A stretch of DNA of 64,000 bases from Streptomyces albireticuli (GCF_002192455.1 NZ_CP021744.1:3998001-4062000), one strand, 5' to 3'; shown: positions 42,544 through 51,133, counted from the stretch's first letter. Notes: generated from the letters alone by a model not told the origin. Program-made: numbers and translations.

Positions 42544-43173
42544 TCAGCCCTTACGGGAGCTGACGGCCTGCGCGGCCTCGGTGGCGGCCCCCTCGGGCGC
42601 GCCCGCCCCGGCCGAGTCCAGGGTCTCCAGGGCCACGGCGAGGAGTGCCTGCCGCTTCTGCTCCTCCGTGCCGCCCACCTCGTCCAGCGTGAACGCCCCG
42701 AAGTGGACGGTCAGCAGGGCGCTGGCGACCCGTACGTGGGTGTCGAAGGGGACGCCGCCCGCGTGCATCAGGCGGGCGATGGACTCCACCCGCTCGCGCA
42801 GCGTCTGGCCGACGGCGAGGTCCCGCAGCGTCGCCTGGTTCTCCTGGAGGATGTGGTAGATCGGGATGGCCGACTTCAGGGCCGCGCTGTAGCGGATCAG
42901 CAGCTCGCGCCGCGTCTCCAGGCCGGGTGGCTGTTCCTTCGCCCAGGCGATGAGTTCGTCGACCGGACGGCCCAGCTCCTCGGAGATCGCGCTGAGGATG
43001 TCTTCCTTCGTCTTGAAGTGGTAGTACAGCGCCGCCTTGGTGACGCCGAGCTCCTCGGCGATCTCCCGCAGCGACGTTTTCTCGTAACCACGCGAGACGA
43101 AGAGGTCCAGGGCCGTTTTCTGGATGCGCTCACGGGTGTCGCTCCTGCGCGCCTGGGGGGTGCTGCTGCCCAT
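42544..43173 (-). CDS. TetR-family transcriptional regulator
   Basis: The 209-residue protein has an N-terminal TetR helix-turn-helix (about 14-60, TSLREIAEELGVTKAALYYH) and a variable ligand domain. GGAGAGACCC precedes the ATG at 43173. Upstream lies a 484-bp region shared with the first rodlin gene. The target is unknown; autoregulation and control of the esterase on the other side are possible but not shown. Confidence 0.9.
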   Translation of the reverse strand: MGSSTPQARRSDTRERIQKTALDLFVSRGYEKTSLREIAEELGVTKAALYYHFKTKEDILSAISEELGRPVDELIAWAKEQPPGLETRRELLIRYSAALKSAIPIYHILQENQATLRDLAVGQTLRERVESIARLMHAGGVPFDTHVRVASALLTVHFGAFTLDEVGGTEEQKRQALLAVALETLDSAGAGAPEGAATEAAQAVSSRKG

Positions 43174-43657
43174 GGGTCTCTCCCGATGTCGTTGTGAACC
43201 TTCCGTCCCCAGCCGGTACTTGGCTCCGGCACACGGTCGGCCCGATCCCGGACGGTCTCCCTCGAACCGCCGCCGCGCGTGATGTGGGGAGTGGAGATCA
43301 TGCCGCAGGAAGCGGGCCCGGCGGAGGGCGCACGGGGGACCGCGACACCACCGGCACGTAATACGTACATTTTCGTGATCGCGCCGGGCGCTGTTTCGAA
43401 CACGGGCCGGGGCACCGCCCGTGACCTGCCCGGCAGCCCCGGGCCGCGGTCCGCGCCGGCCCCGCGGCGCCCTCGTGCCGAACGGTCCGGCCGCCGCCCG
43501 GTGAATAGCGCCGGTCATAAGAGATCCCGTCATATCAATTTCTTCGGGCGGCGGAGCCGATGGCTCGAATGAGTGAAAGCCCGGAACCTCTGCATAAGGC
43601 CGGAGTTATTCAGAACGCTTTCCCAGTGGGGGCGCTACACGATCGAAAGGCATAGAC
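43174..43657. promoter_or_regulatory. 484-bp divergent region between TetR and rodlin genes
   Basis: No gene is supported. An A/T-rich patch at about 43360-43378 (CACGTAATACGTAC) is a possible operator for the TetR protein. The right end holds the rodlin promoter candidate at 43582-43609. The middle (about 43390-43510) is G/C-rich with no visible signal. Confidence 0.4.
43582..43609 (+). promoter_or_regulatory. Candidate sigma-BldN-type promoter of the first rodlin gene
   Basis: CGGAAC (43582-43587), a 16-bp spacer and AGTTAT (43604-43609) resemble the reported ECF sigma-BldN consensus CGTAAC-N16-CGTTGA at the -35 box (5 of 6) and share GTT at the -10 box. The same arrangement occurs upstream of the second rodlin gene, together with a shared CAGA-N-CGCT block downstream. 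Confidence 0.45.
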
Positions 43658-44188
43658 GTGCTCAAGAAGGTAATCGCCACGGCCGCCCTGACGGCATCCG
43701 CGGTCGGCACCCTCGCCGGTCCCGCCCTGGCGATCGGCAACGACGATGACGTCGCCAACGGCAACGCCGCCAAGACCGGTTACGGCAACACCAAGACCGG
43801 TGGCAAGGAAAGCCCGCAGATGAGCCTTATCCAGGGCACGCTGAACAAGCCGTGCCTGGGTATCGGCAAGCTCGGTATCCAGTCCGTCCTGGCCCTGCTC
43901 AACATCGGCCTCCAGGACATCCCGATCGCCACGTCGCAGCAGCAGCAGCAGTGCACCGACAACTCCACGATCAAGGACGGGGACGACCAGCTCTCGCACC
44001 TCCTCGACGAGATCCCGATCATTTCCGGGAACGGCTCGGGCAACCACTCGAACGGTGGCCACAAGGGCTTCGGCGACCACGGGAACGGCGGCTTCGGCGG
44101 TCACGGCCACAACGGCTTCGGTGACCACGGCCACGGTGGCTTCGGTGACCACGGTCACGGCGGCTTCGGCGGGCACGGCCTGAAGTAG
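43658..44188 (+). CDS. Rodlin with His/Gly-rich C-terminal tail
   Basis: The 176-residue protein has a Sec signal peptide (MLKKVIATAALTASAVGTLA, cleavage near ALA-IG) and the rodlin domain: DDVANGNAAKTGYGN, SPQMSLIQGTLNKPCLGIG, LLNIGLQDIPI, QQQQCTDNSTI and HLLDEIPIISGNGSG, with the two conserved Cys. Rodlins assemble with chaplins into the rodlet layer of aerial hyphae and spores. Classical rodlins are about 130 residues. Here about 50 extra residues of GFGDHGHGG-type repeats follow, which is unusual and could bind metal or add wall affinity. GTG 43658 follows AAAGG. Confidence 0.88.
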   Translation: MLKKVIATAALTASAVGTLAGPALAIGNDDDVANGNAAKTGYGNTKTGGKESPQMSLIQGTLNKPCLGIGKLGIQSVLALLNIGLQDIPIATSQQQQQCTDNSTIKDGDDQLSHLLDEIPIISGNGSGNHSNGGHKGFGDHGNGGFGGHGHNGFGDHGHGGFGDHGHGGFGGHGLK

Positions 44189-44206
44189 TCGCAGGTCCGG
44201 AATTCC

Positions 44207-44240
44207 CTCGGCCGCGGGTGTGCGGGCCCCGCGGCCGGGG
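44207..44240 (+). terminator. Hairpin terminator between the rodlin genes
   Basis: CTCGGCCGCGGG and CCCGCGGCCGGGG form a stem of about 12 bp around a short loop, followed by GTTTT. It ends the first rodlin transcript, so the second gene needs its own promoter. Confidence 0.65.
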
Positions 44241-44313
44241 GTTTTCCGCGTCCGGGTGCGCGGGCGTACTTATTCTGATCGGGCCGCATCGGTGGGCCGA
44301 TGGGGTGAATGGC

Positions 44314-44341
44314 GATAACCTTCGCGGATTTACCGAGTTAG
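44314..44341 (+). promoter_or_regulatory. Candidate sigma-BldN-type promoter of the second rodlin gene
   Basis: GATAAC (44314-44319), 16 bp, then AGTTAG (44336-44341) matches the TAAC and GTT cores of the sigma-BldN consensus with the same spacer as the first rodlin gene. CAGAGCGCT follows at 44343, as CAGAACGCT does at 43611. Confidence 0.45.
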
Positions 44342-44381
44342 CCAGAGCGCTCCCGTATATCGACCAGAGCGAAGGAATAGC

Positions 44382-44906
44382 GTGATCAAGAAAGTACTGG
44401 CCACAACGGCGCTCGTGGCTTCCGCGGCCGGCGTCTCGACCGCCCCGGCGATGGCGGTGGGCAACAGCGATGACGTGGCCAACGCGAACGGCGCGCACCA
44501 GGAGTACGGCAACACCTACACGGGCGGCTATATGAGCCCCCAGATGGGCCTGGTCAACGGCTCCCTCAACAAGCCCTGCATCGGCATCGGAAAGCTCGGC
44601 GCGCAGTCGCTCCTGGCCCTGCTCAACATCGGCCTCCAGGACATCCCGATCCTGTCCTCGCAGCAGCAGCAGACCTGCACCGAGAACTCCACGATCCATG
44701 ACGGCGACGACCCGCTGTCGCACATCCTGGACGAACTCCCGATCATCTCGGGCAACGGTTCGTTCAACCGTGAGAGCGGGCACGGGCACGGGCGCGGCCA
44801 CCACGGCCACGACGGCTACCGCGGTGACGACCACTACGACGGTCACCACGGCGGTCACCACGGCGGTCACCACGACGGCCATGACGGCCACCGCGGCGGC
44901 CACTGA
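44382..44906 (+). CDS. Rodlin with His/Asp/Gly-rich C-terminal tail
   Basis: The 174-residue protein is a paralogue of the upstream rodlin: signal peptide (MIKKVLATTALVASAAGVST), DDVANANGAHQEYGN, SPQMGLVNGSLNKPCIGIG, ALLNIGLQDIPILSS, QQQTCTENSTI and HILDELPIISGNGSF. The tail (about 45 residues) is an HDGHHGGHHGG-like repeat, richer in His than the first copy. Secreted and cell-surface, probably part of the rodlet layer. GTG at 44382 follows GAAGGA. In other species the two rodlins co-assemble into one filament; the same may hold here. Confidence 0.88.
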   Translation: MIKKVLATTALVASAAGVSTAPAMAVGNSDDVANANGAHQEYGNTYTGGYMSPQMGLVNGSLNKPCIGIGKLGAQSLLALLNIGLQDIPILSSQQQQTCTENSTIHDGDDPLSHILDELPIISGNGSFNRESGHGHGRGHHGHDGYRGDDHYDGHHGGHHGGHHDGHDGHRGGH

Positions 44907-44929
44907 CCCACGGCCGTGAGCAGCCGGAA

Positions 44930-44956
44930 GCCGCCCCCGGTACCCCCGGGGGCGGC
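44930..44956. terminator. Hairpin between second rodlin and monooxygenase genes
   Basis: Perfect 11-bp arms at 44930-44940 and 44946-44956 (GCCGCCCCCGG with CCGGGGGCGGC) enclose TACCC between convergent stops. Confidence 0.75.
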
Positions 44957-44982
44957 TCCTCGGCGTTCCCGCGCGCGGCGGG

Positions 44983-46161
44983 TCAGCGCACGCCGGCGTG
45001 CAGCCAGTCGACCTTGTCGTAGAGGTCCTCGGCGCTGAGCGAGGACAGCATCTCGTTGCGGGCCAGGGCCGCCTCGCCCGTCGGGTGGTAGAGCTGCCTG
45101 CCCATCTCCCGGGCCACCAACTGGGTGCGGCAGGTGCGTTCGCGGCGCCCGGCGTTGTACTTCTCCAGCCGCCGCCCGAACGCGGGCTCGCCCCCTTCGG
45201 CGCCCGCGAGGGCCTCGCCGAGCAGCACCGCGTCCTCCAGGGCCATGCACGCGCCCTGCGCCGCGTACTGGAGCATCGGGTGCGCGGCGTCCCCGAGCAG
45301 CGCCACCCGGCCGTCCGTCCAGCCGGCGATCGGGTCGCGGTCGCACAGCACCCACGCCCGCCAGTTCTCGCCGAGCGCCAGCAGGCGCCGGGCCGCGTCC
45401 CCGAGGTCGGGGAACTCGGCGGCCACCTGGCCCGCGTCGACCAGTACGCCCGTCATCGCCTCCGTGGCCGCGTCGTCCCTGGTGGCGGCCAGGTTCAGGG
45501 ACTTGCCGCGCGCGATGGGGTAGTGCACGAAGTGCCCCTTGGGGCCGGCCCAGAGGGTGACGCTGTTCCAGCGCAGCTCCTCCGGCACCCGCTCCATGGG
45601 GATCACCGACCGGTAGATGGTGTGACCCGACACCCGCGGGGCGCCGTCGCCGACGAGCTGCCGGCGGACGGCCGAGCGTATGCCGTCGGCGCCGATCAGG
45701 GCGTCGCCGTGGAACTCCCGCCCGGTGCAGGTCACCGCGGTCACGCCGGCGTGGTCCTGGGCGTACCGCACCACGTAGTTGCCGCCGAGCAGGAGGACGC
45801 CCGGGTGGGCCCGGCAGGCGTCGAGCAGCGCCTGGTAGAGGTCGCCGCGGTGGACGACCGCGTACGGGTTCCCGAAGCGCTCGCGGTAGGCGCCGGTCAG
45901 CGGCATGGAGGCGACCCGCTCGCCGGTGACACCGTCCATGAACCGCAACTCGTCGATGAGCACGGCCCGTTCGCGGACCGCCGTGCCGACGCCCAGGCGG
46001 TCGAGGGCGAGGAAGGCGTTGGGGCCCAGCTGGATGCCGGCCCCGACCTCCCCGAAGACCTCGCTGCGCTCCAGGACGGTCACCGTATGGCCCTGCCGGG
46101 CGATGGAGATCGCCGCGGCGAGGCCGCCGATGCCGCCTCCGGCGATGAGGATGTTGGCCAC
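44983..46161 (-). CDS. FAD-dependent aromatic monooxygenase
   Basis: The 392-residue protein is a class A flavoprotein monooxygenase, close in pattern to salicylate or 3-hydroxybenzoate hydroxylases. The Rossmann motif GGGIGGLAAAISIARQG lies at the N-terminus, the DG motif in GADGIRSAVRR, and the GD motif in VALLGDAAHPMLQYAAQGA. It uses NAD(P)H and O2 to hydroxylate an aromatic ring. It follows the SDR gene on the same strand across a G-rich spacer and probably belongs to one transcript. The substrate is unknown; the surrounding oxidative genes suggest an aromatic or polyketide compound. Confidence 0.85.
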   Translation of the reverse strand: MANILIAGGGIGGLAAAISIARQGHTVTVLERSEVFGEVGAGIQLGPNAFLALDRLGVGTAVRERAVLIDELRFMDGVTGERVASMPLTGAYRERFGNPYAVVHRGDLYQALLDACRAHPGVLLLGGNYVVRYAQDHAGVTAVTCTGREFHGDALIGADGIRSAVRRQLVGDGAPRVSGHTIYRSVIPMERVPEELRWNSVTLWAGPKGHFVHYPIARGKSLNLAATRDDAATEAMTGVLVDAGQVAAEFPDLGDAARRLLALGENWRAWVLCDRDPIAGWTDGRVALLGDAAHPMLQYAAQGACMALEDAVLLGEALAGAEGGEPAFGRRLEKYNAGRRERTCRTQLVAREMGRQLYHPTGEAALARNEMLSSLSAEDLYDKVDWLHAGVR

Positions 46162-46212
46162 GTCTCGCTGTCCTCTCGACTTCGGCCTGCCCGCCGCTTC
46201 CGGGCCGGGGCT

Positions 46213-46282
46213 GGGGAAAGGGAATAAGGGGGAGGGGGGAAGGAGGGGGCGGGGGGAAGGGGGGAAGGGGGGAAGGGCGGGA
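46213..46282. repeat. Polypurine G-rich tract between SDR and monooxygenase
   Basis: About 70 bases are almost pure G and A on the plus strand, with repeated GGGGGGAAG units and at least eight G-runs of four or more. The strand transcribed into the SDR-monooxygenase mRNA is the complement, so that RNA is C/U-rich. The DNA could form G-quadruplex or triplex structures. Confidence 0.6.
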
Positions 46283-46284
46283 AT

Positions 46285-46977
46285 TCAGACGGCGGTCTTG
46301 CGGTCGAGTACGAGATCGTGGCCGACCACATAGGACGCCTCGTCCGACGCCAGCCACAGCACCGTCTCCGCGATCTCCTCGACCTTCGCCCCGCGCCCCA
46401 GCGGGCAGGGGCTGATCGCGTTGATACGGACGCCCTTGTCGATGTACTCGCGCGCCGCGGTCTGGGTGAGCGTGCTCACCGCCGCCTTCGAGGCGGCATA
46501 CGCGCCGAGGCCCGGCAGCATGCCCTGGGAACCGATATTGCTGGCGGTATTCACGATCACCCCGCCGCCGTTCTTCTCCATGTGCGCGATCTCGTGCTTC
46601 ATCGACAGCCAGACACCGGTCAGATTCGCCGCCAGGGTCTCGCCCCAGACGTTTTCGCCGATCTCCGCCACCGGCTGCTCCGGGCCGAGTTCGGTGACAT
46701 TGTTGAAGGCGATGTCCAGCTGGCCGTGCCGGGCCACGACGGCCGCTACCACGGCCTTCGCGTCGTCCTTCTCGGTGTCCGAGACGTCGGCTATCCCGCA
46801 ACTGGCCTTTCCACCCAGTGCCTTGATCTCCTCCACCGTCTCGTGCAGCATCTCGGGGTGCCGTCCGGCGACCACGACCTCGGCCCCCTCCCGTGCGAAA
46901 GCGAAGGCGGCCGCGCGGCCGATGCCTTCGCCGCCACCCGTGACCAGGACGACCTTGCCATCGAATCGTTTGGACAT
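46285..46977 (-). CDS. Short-chain dehydrogenase/reductase with deleted substrate loop
   Basis: The 230-residue protein has the SDR cofactor motif VTGGGEGIGRAAAFAFA and the active-site Tyr-Lys in YAASKAAV. Compared with its paralogue at 51134 (253 residues), it lacks the substrate-binding loop: after RINAISPC it goes straight to PLGRGAKVEEIAE, about 23 residues shorter. The NNAG motif is NNV, and the usual C-terminal DGG is DRK. It may be an inactive or altered-specificity enzyme. ATG 46977 follows AGGAGAG. It diverges from the AtaL-like gene across 267 bp. Confidence 0.8.
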   Translation of the reverse strand: MSKRFDGKVVLVTGGGEGIGRAAAFAFAREGAEVVVAGRHPEMLHETVEEIKALGGKASCGIADVSDTEKDDAKAVVAAVVARHGQLDIAFNNVTELGPEQPVAEIGENVWGETLAANLTGVWLSMKHEIAHMEKNGGGVIVNTASNIGSQGMLPGLGAYAASKAAVSTLTQTAAREYIDKGVRINAISPCPLGRGAKVEEIAETVLWLASDEASYVVGHDLVLDRKTAV

Positions 46978-47244
46978 CGTGTCTCTCCTGTTTCTGCTCT
47001 CACCATTCCCGGGGAAGGCATTCGCGGTCCGCCGAGGCGTTGTCACGCGCTCCATCCTGATCCGCGGGAGCGCCGCCCGTGCCGGTCCTCCGGCGCACTA
47101 CGTCAGGTGCCCGCGCCGACCTGACACGCCCCGGGTCACCTGACGAACTCCTGGAACGCACCTTGAAGTTGATGTGCGCGAAATCGAAGAATTCTCGCGC
47201 CAGCATCGATGAGGAGTTCGACCGGCGCTCGATCAGGAGAACGA

Positions 47245-47727
47245 ATGATTACGCTTTCGTGGACCCGTCAGGTCAACACCGCAGGAGAGGCCGGCAAGCC
47301 GGCCACCACCCGGGGGCAGCTCTGGCGGGTGCTGCTCCACAAGGCGGAGAACCCGGTCGGCTACGTCCCGGCCATCACCTCGTGCCGGATCCTGGAGCGC
47401 TACGGCGACGGGTTCCTGCGCGAGGCCACCCGCGGCGACCGGACGCTCGTCCAGCGGGTCACCCCGGACGAGACGTCGGGGCGGATCACCTTCCGGCACA
47501 CGGACGCGTCCGACCTGCACACCATCACCAACCAGATCGGTGAGGACGCCCACGGCAACCTCACCCTGACGCTCAGCATCACCCTCACCGACGCGCCGTC
47601 GGAGGCCGTGCTCGGCCAGAACTCCTATCTGCGGGAACTCGACACCGACTTCGCCGCGACGCTCGAGGCGATGACCGCCGTGCTGCGGCGCAACGCGGTC
47701 AGCGCGGTCGACGCGCTGCGGCACTGA
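47245..47727 (+). CDS. AtaL-like (DUF1857) SRPBCC-type protein
   Basis: The 160-residue protein matches the AtaL-like family, a helix-grip fold related to polyketide cyclases and ligand-binding SRPBCC proteins. Visible features are QLWRVLLHKAENPVGYVPAI, ILERYGDGFLREATRGD and NLTLTLSITLTD. It probably binds a hydrophobic intermediate. The ribosome site AGGAGAACG is excellent. It is the first gene of a plus-strand run with the oxidase, MFS and SDR genes, and it diverges from the SDR/monooxygenase pair, so both sides likely serve one pathway. Confidence 0.78.
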   Translation: MITLSWTRQVNTAGEAGKPATTRGQLWRVLLHKAENPVGYVPAITSCRILERYGDGFLREATRGDRTLVQRVTPDETSGRITFRHTDASDLHTITNQIGEDAHGNLTLTLSITLTDAPSEAVLGQNSYLRELDTDFAATLEAMTAVLRRNAVSAVDALRH

Positions 47728-47747
47728 AGCCCTGAGGTGAGAACGGA

Positions 47748-49415
47748 ATGCGCGACAACTCCCGTGACGCCGGGTACCCCCGGCGTCGCTTTCTCGCCGG
47801 TACCGCCGCCGCCGGAGCGACGGCGGCGGTACTCGGCACGGTGGGCACCCTCCCGGGCGCCCCGCCGGCCACGGCCACCGGCGCGGCGGAGGGCGCCGGC
47901 GAGGCAGTGGTCCCGGCGTTCGGCCCCGTCACCGTCAAACCCTCGGACCGGCGCTACCCGGACCTCGTCTGGGGCACCAACCGGCGCTGGGTGGGCACCC
48001 CCGACAGCGTGCGGCTCGTCGGCACGGCGGACCATGTGGTGGCCGCCGTCCAGGAGGCCGTCGACGGCGGCAGGCAACTGGCCGTGCGCAGCGGCGGCCA
48101 CTGCTACGAGGACTTCGTGACCGGTGACGGCGTGCGGCTCGTCATCGACATGTCCTGCATGGACGAGGTGGGCTACGACCCGGGCCGGCGGGCCTTCTTC
48201 ATCGAGCCCGGCGCCCGCCTGGGCGACGCCTACCGCGCGCTCTACAAGGGCTGGGGCGTGACCATACCCGGCGGCACCTGCCCCACCGTGGGGGCGGGCG
48301 GCCACATCGTGGGCGGCGGCTACGGCGCGCTGGCCCGCCTGCACGGACTGGTGGTCGACCACCTGTACGGCGTCGAGGCCGTGGTCGTCGACCGCAACGG
48401 CAAGGCCCGTAAGGTCGTCGCCACCCGCGAGGAGACCGACCCCAACCGCGATCTGCTGTGGGCGCACACCGGGGCGGGCGGCGGCACCCTCGCGGTCGTC
48501 ACCAAGTACTTGATGCGCTCGCCGGGCGCCTCCGGCGCGGACCCCGCGAAGCTGCTCCCCCAGCCGCCCTCCGAGCTGCACGTCTCCACCGTCACCTGGC
48601 CGTGGGAGCGGATGACCGAGGCGGCCTTCACCACGATCCTGCGCAACTTCGGCCTGTGGTGCGAGCGCAACAGCGCCCCCGGCTCGCCCTACGCGAGCCT
48701 CTTCAGCCAGCTCAAGCCCACCCACAGGTCGGCCGGCGCGTTCTCCATGACCACCCAGATCGACGCCGGGGCGCCGAACTCGGCCAAGCTCCTCGACGAC
48801 TTCCTCGCGGCCGTCAACAAGGGGTCGGGCGTGGACTACCGCGTCGACGACCGGCGGACGATCGCCTGGCTGCACGCCACCACGTACTGGCCGGGCTTCA
48901 CGGCGCCCGACCCGACCACCCGCTTCAAGGCCAAGTCGGCCTACATGCGCAAGGGCTTCCCCGAGGCGCAGCTCAAGGCCTTCTACAAGCACCTGACCCG
49001 CACCGACTTCCAGGGCCCCATGTCCGTCGTGATGATCAGTACGTACGGCGGGAAGGTCAACACCGTGGCGCCCGCCGACACCGTCGTGCCGCAGCGCGAC
49101 TCCGTGCTGAAGCTGCACTACATCACCTTCTGGCAGAACGCCGCCGACGACGCCCGGCACCTCGCCTGGATCCGGGAGTTCTACCAGGACGTCTACGCGG
49201 CGACCGGCGGGGTGCCGACACCGGGGGACGTCACCGACGGCTGCTTCGTCAACTACGCGGACGTCGACCTGAATTCGCCGCAGTGGAACGGCTCCGGAGT
49301 GCCCTGGCACGAGCTGTACTTCAAGGGGAACTACCGCAAGCTCCAGACGGTCAAGGCGCAGTGGGACCCGAAGAACGTCTTCCGGCACGCGCAGGCCGTA
49401 CAACTCCCCGCCTAG
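47748..49415 (+). CDS. Tat-exported bicovalent-FAD oxidase (berberine bridge enzyme-like)
   Basis: The 555-residue protein has a twin-arginine signal (RRRFLAG, then a hydrophobic Ala/Gly core) and a PCMH-type FAD domain. Both covalent FAD ligands of the BBE group are visible: His118 in VRSGGHCYEDF and Cys178 in IPGGTCPTVGAGGH. The C-terminal BBE motif is present (CFVNYADVDLN, KGNYRKLQTVKAQWDPKNVF). Such enzymes oxidise sugars, alkaloids or polyketide glycosides outside the cell. The gene follows the AtaL-like gene by 20 bases. The substrate is unknown. Confidence 0.88.
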   Translation: MRDNSRDAGYPRRRFLAGTAAAGATAAVLGTVGTLPGAPPATATGAAEGAGEAVVPAFGPVTVKPSDRRYPDLVWGTNRRWVGTPDSVRLVGTADHVVAAVQEAVDGGRQLAVRSGGHCYEDFVTGDGVRLVIDMSCMDEVGYDPGRRAFFIEPGARLGDAYRALYKGWGVTIPGGTCPTVGAGGHIVGGGYGALARLHGLVVDHLYGVEAVVVDRNGKARKVVATREETDPNRDLLWAHTGAGGGTLAVVTKYLMRSPGASGADPAKLLPQPPSELHVSTVTWPWERMTEAAFTTILRNFGLWCERNSAPGSPYASLFSQLKPTHRSAGAFSMTTQIDAGAPNSAKLLDDFLAAVNKGSGVDYRVDDRRTIAWLHATTYWPGFTAPDPTTRFKAKSAYMRKGFPEAQLKAFYKHLTRTDFQGPMSVVMISTYGGKVNTVAPADTVVPQRDSVLKLHYITFWQNAADDARHLAWIREFYQDVYAATGGVPTPGDVTDGCFVNYADVDLNSPQWNGSGVPWHELYFKGNYRKLQTVKAQWDPKNVFRHAQAVQLPA

Positions 49416-49426
49416 GCAAGGGGCGT

Positions 49427-49452
49427 GGCGCGGCCGTCCAGCCGGCCGCGCC
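49427..49452 (+). terminator. Hairpin between oxidase and MFS genes
   Basis: GGCGCGGCC (49427-49435) and GGCCGCGCC (49444-49452) form a perfect 9-bp stem. A 13-bp direct repeat (CCGTACACCTCAC twice, about 49460-49485) follows. The hairpin could be an attenuator in an operon rather than a full terminator. Confidence 0.45.
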
Positions 49453-49524
49453 GGCCCTCCCGTACACCTCACCCGTACACCTCACCCGAGCACCGCCACC
49501 TGAGACCGGAAAAGAGAGGCCCCC

Positions 49525-51060
49525 ATGTCCTCCGGTACCGCACCGGCCCCGGGCGTCGCACGCGCCGGACGCGGCTTCGCCCTGCTGGGCGCCGTGCAGG
49601 TCGTGCTGATCCTGGCCATCACGATGCTGTCGCCGGCGCTGCCGGCCATTCAGCGCGACCTCGGTCTGTCCGGCGCCCAGCTGACGCTCGTCAGCGCCGC
49701 GTACGGGCTGTCCTTCAGCGGCCTGCTGATGCTCGGCGGCCGGCTCGCGGACCTGCTGGGCCGCCGCCGGTCGCTGGTCGCCGGCGCCGCCGTCTTCGGG
49801 CTCGCCTCGGCGGCCGCCGGGCTCGCGCCGGGCTTCGCCGCGCTGCTCGGCGGCCGCTTCCTCCAGGGCGTCGGCGCGGCGCTCGCCGCCCCGGCGGCCA
49901 TGTCCCTGGTCCGCTCGCTCTACCCGGAGGAGGGCCGGCACGCGCGGGCGCTCGCCGTGTGGGGCGGGCTGGCCGGCTTCGGCGCGACCTCGGGCATGCT
50001 GCTGTCCGGGACGGTCTCGACGTGGGTGTCGTGGCGCTGGTCCTTCGTGGTGCCGGTCGCCGTCTCGCTCGTCGCCGTGCTCGCCGCCCGCCGGCTGCTG
50101 CCCACCGGGCCCGCCCCGGTGCGGGTGCGGCTCGACGTGCCCGGAGCCGTCCTGGTGACGGCGGGCCTGACGGTCATGAGCTACGGACTGGTCGAGGCGG
50201 GCGAGCGGTCCTGGGGCGCCACGGTGGTGTGGCTGCCGGTGCTCGCCGGGCTCGTGCTGCTCGCGGCGTTCGTCGCCGTCGAGCTGCGGGTGTCCGACCC
50301 GCTGGTGCCGATGGGCTTCCTGCTGCGGCGGCGCCGGGCCACGGCCCTGTGGGCGACGTTCATCGGCGCGGCGGGCATGTCCACGATCTTCTTCCTGCTG
50401 TCGCTCTATTTCCAGGAGGTGCGGGACGTCTCGCCCCTGCTGACCTCGGCGGCGTTCCTGCCCTTCAGCGCCGCGCAACTGGCGACCGGGCTGTTCGCCG
50501 GGCGGCTCATCGCCCGCTTCGGCGGCCGGGCCGTCACCTCGGGCGGGCTGCTGCTCGCCGCGGCCGGCCTGCTGCTGATCGGCATGCTCGACGCCGGCAG
50601 CGCCTACCTCGGCACGCTGCTGATCGGCCTGATCCTCTTCCCCGTCGGCATCGCCTGCGTCTTCTCCGGCTCGACCGTCGTCGCCCTGGACGGCGTCGAG
50701 GACCACCGGGCCGGGCTGGCGGGCGGCGTCGTGAACACCGCCATGGAGATCGGCCCGACGGTCGGCCTGGCCGTCCTCGTCTCCCTGGCCACCAACCGCA
50801 CGACGGCCCTGCGGGACGGCGGCACGGGCCTGGCCGAGGCCACGAGCGGCGGGTACGCGTTCGCGCTGACGGTCGCGGCGGCGGCGTTCGCGGTGAGCGC
50901 GGTCGTGGCGGCGCTGGTGCTGCGGCGGCGGCCTTCGGAGCGTACGGGCTCCGCCGGCGCTACGGGCGGATCAGCCGGTGCGGACCGGCCGGAGCCGACG
51001 CCGGGCGCGGAACCGCCCGCGACGGCGCCCGCGGCCCCGCTCACCTCGGCGGGTGCCTAG
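49525..51060 (+). CDS. MFS drug exporter (DHA2-like)
   Basis: The 511-residue protein has about 14 hydrophobic segments, with the MFS motif GGRLADLLGRRRSLVAGAAVF and the exporter motif LQGVGAALAAPAAMSLV, followed by a Pro/Ala/Glu-rich tail of about 50 residues. DHA2 pumps export drugs and secondary metabolites by proton antiport. AGAGAGG precedes the ATG at 49525. The position between the oxidase and SDR genes suggests export of the cluster product or of a toxic substrate. Confidence 0.87.
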   Translation: MSSGTAPAPGVARAGRGFALLGAVQVVLILAITMLSPALPAIQRDLGLSGAQLTLVSAAYGLSFSGLLMLGGRLADLLGRRRSLVAGAAVFGLASAAAGLAPGFAALLGGRFLQGVGAALAAPAAMSLVRSLYPEEGRHARALAVWGGLAGFGATSGMLLSGTVSTWVSWRWSFVVPVAVSLVAVLAARRLLPTGPAPVRVRLDVPGAVLVTAGLTVMSYGLVEAGERSWGATVVWLPVLAGLVLLAAFVAVELRVSDPLVPMGFLLRRRRATALWATFIGAAGMSTIFFLLSLYFQEVRDVSPLLTSAAFLPFSAAQLATGLFAGRLIARFGGRAVTSGGLLLAAAGLLLIGMLDAGSAYLGTLLIGLILFPVGIACVFSGSTVVALDGVEDHRAGLAGGVVNTAMEIGPTVGLAVLVSLATNRTTALRDGGTGLAEATSGGYAFALTVAAAAFAVSAVVAALVLRRRPSERTGSAGATGGSAGADRPEPTPGAEPPATAPAAPLTSAGA

Positions 51061-51133
51061 CCGCCCGCCCCTACCCGACCTGTTCCTTCACGCACGCGTT
51101 CACTCGCTCACTCGCTCTAAGGAGAAACCCGAC

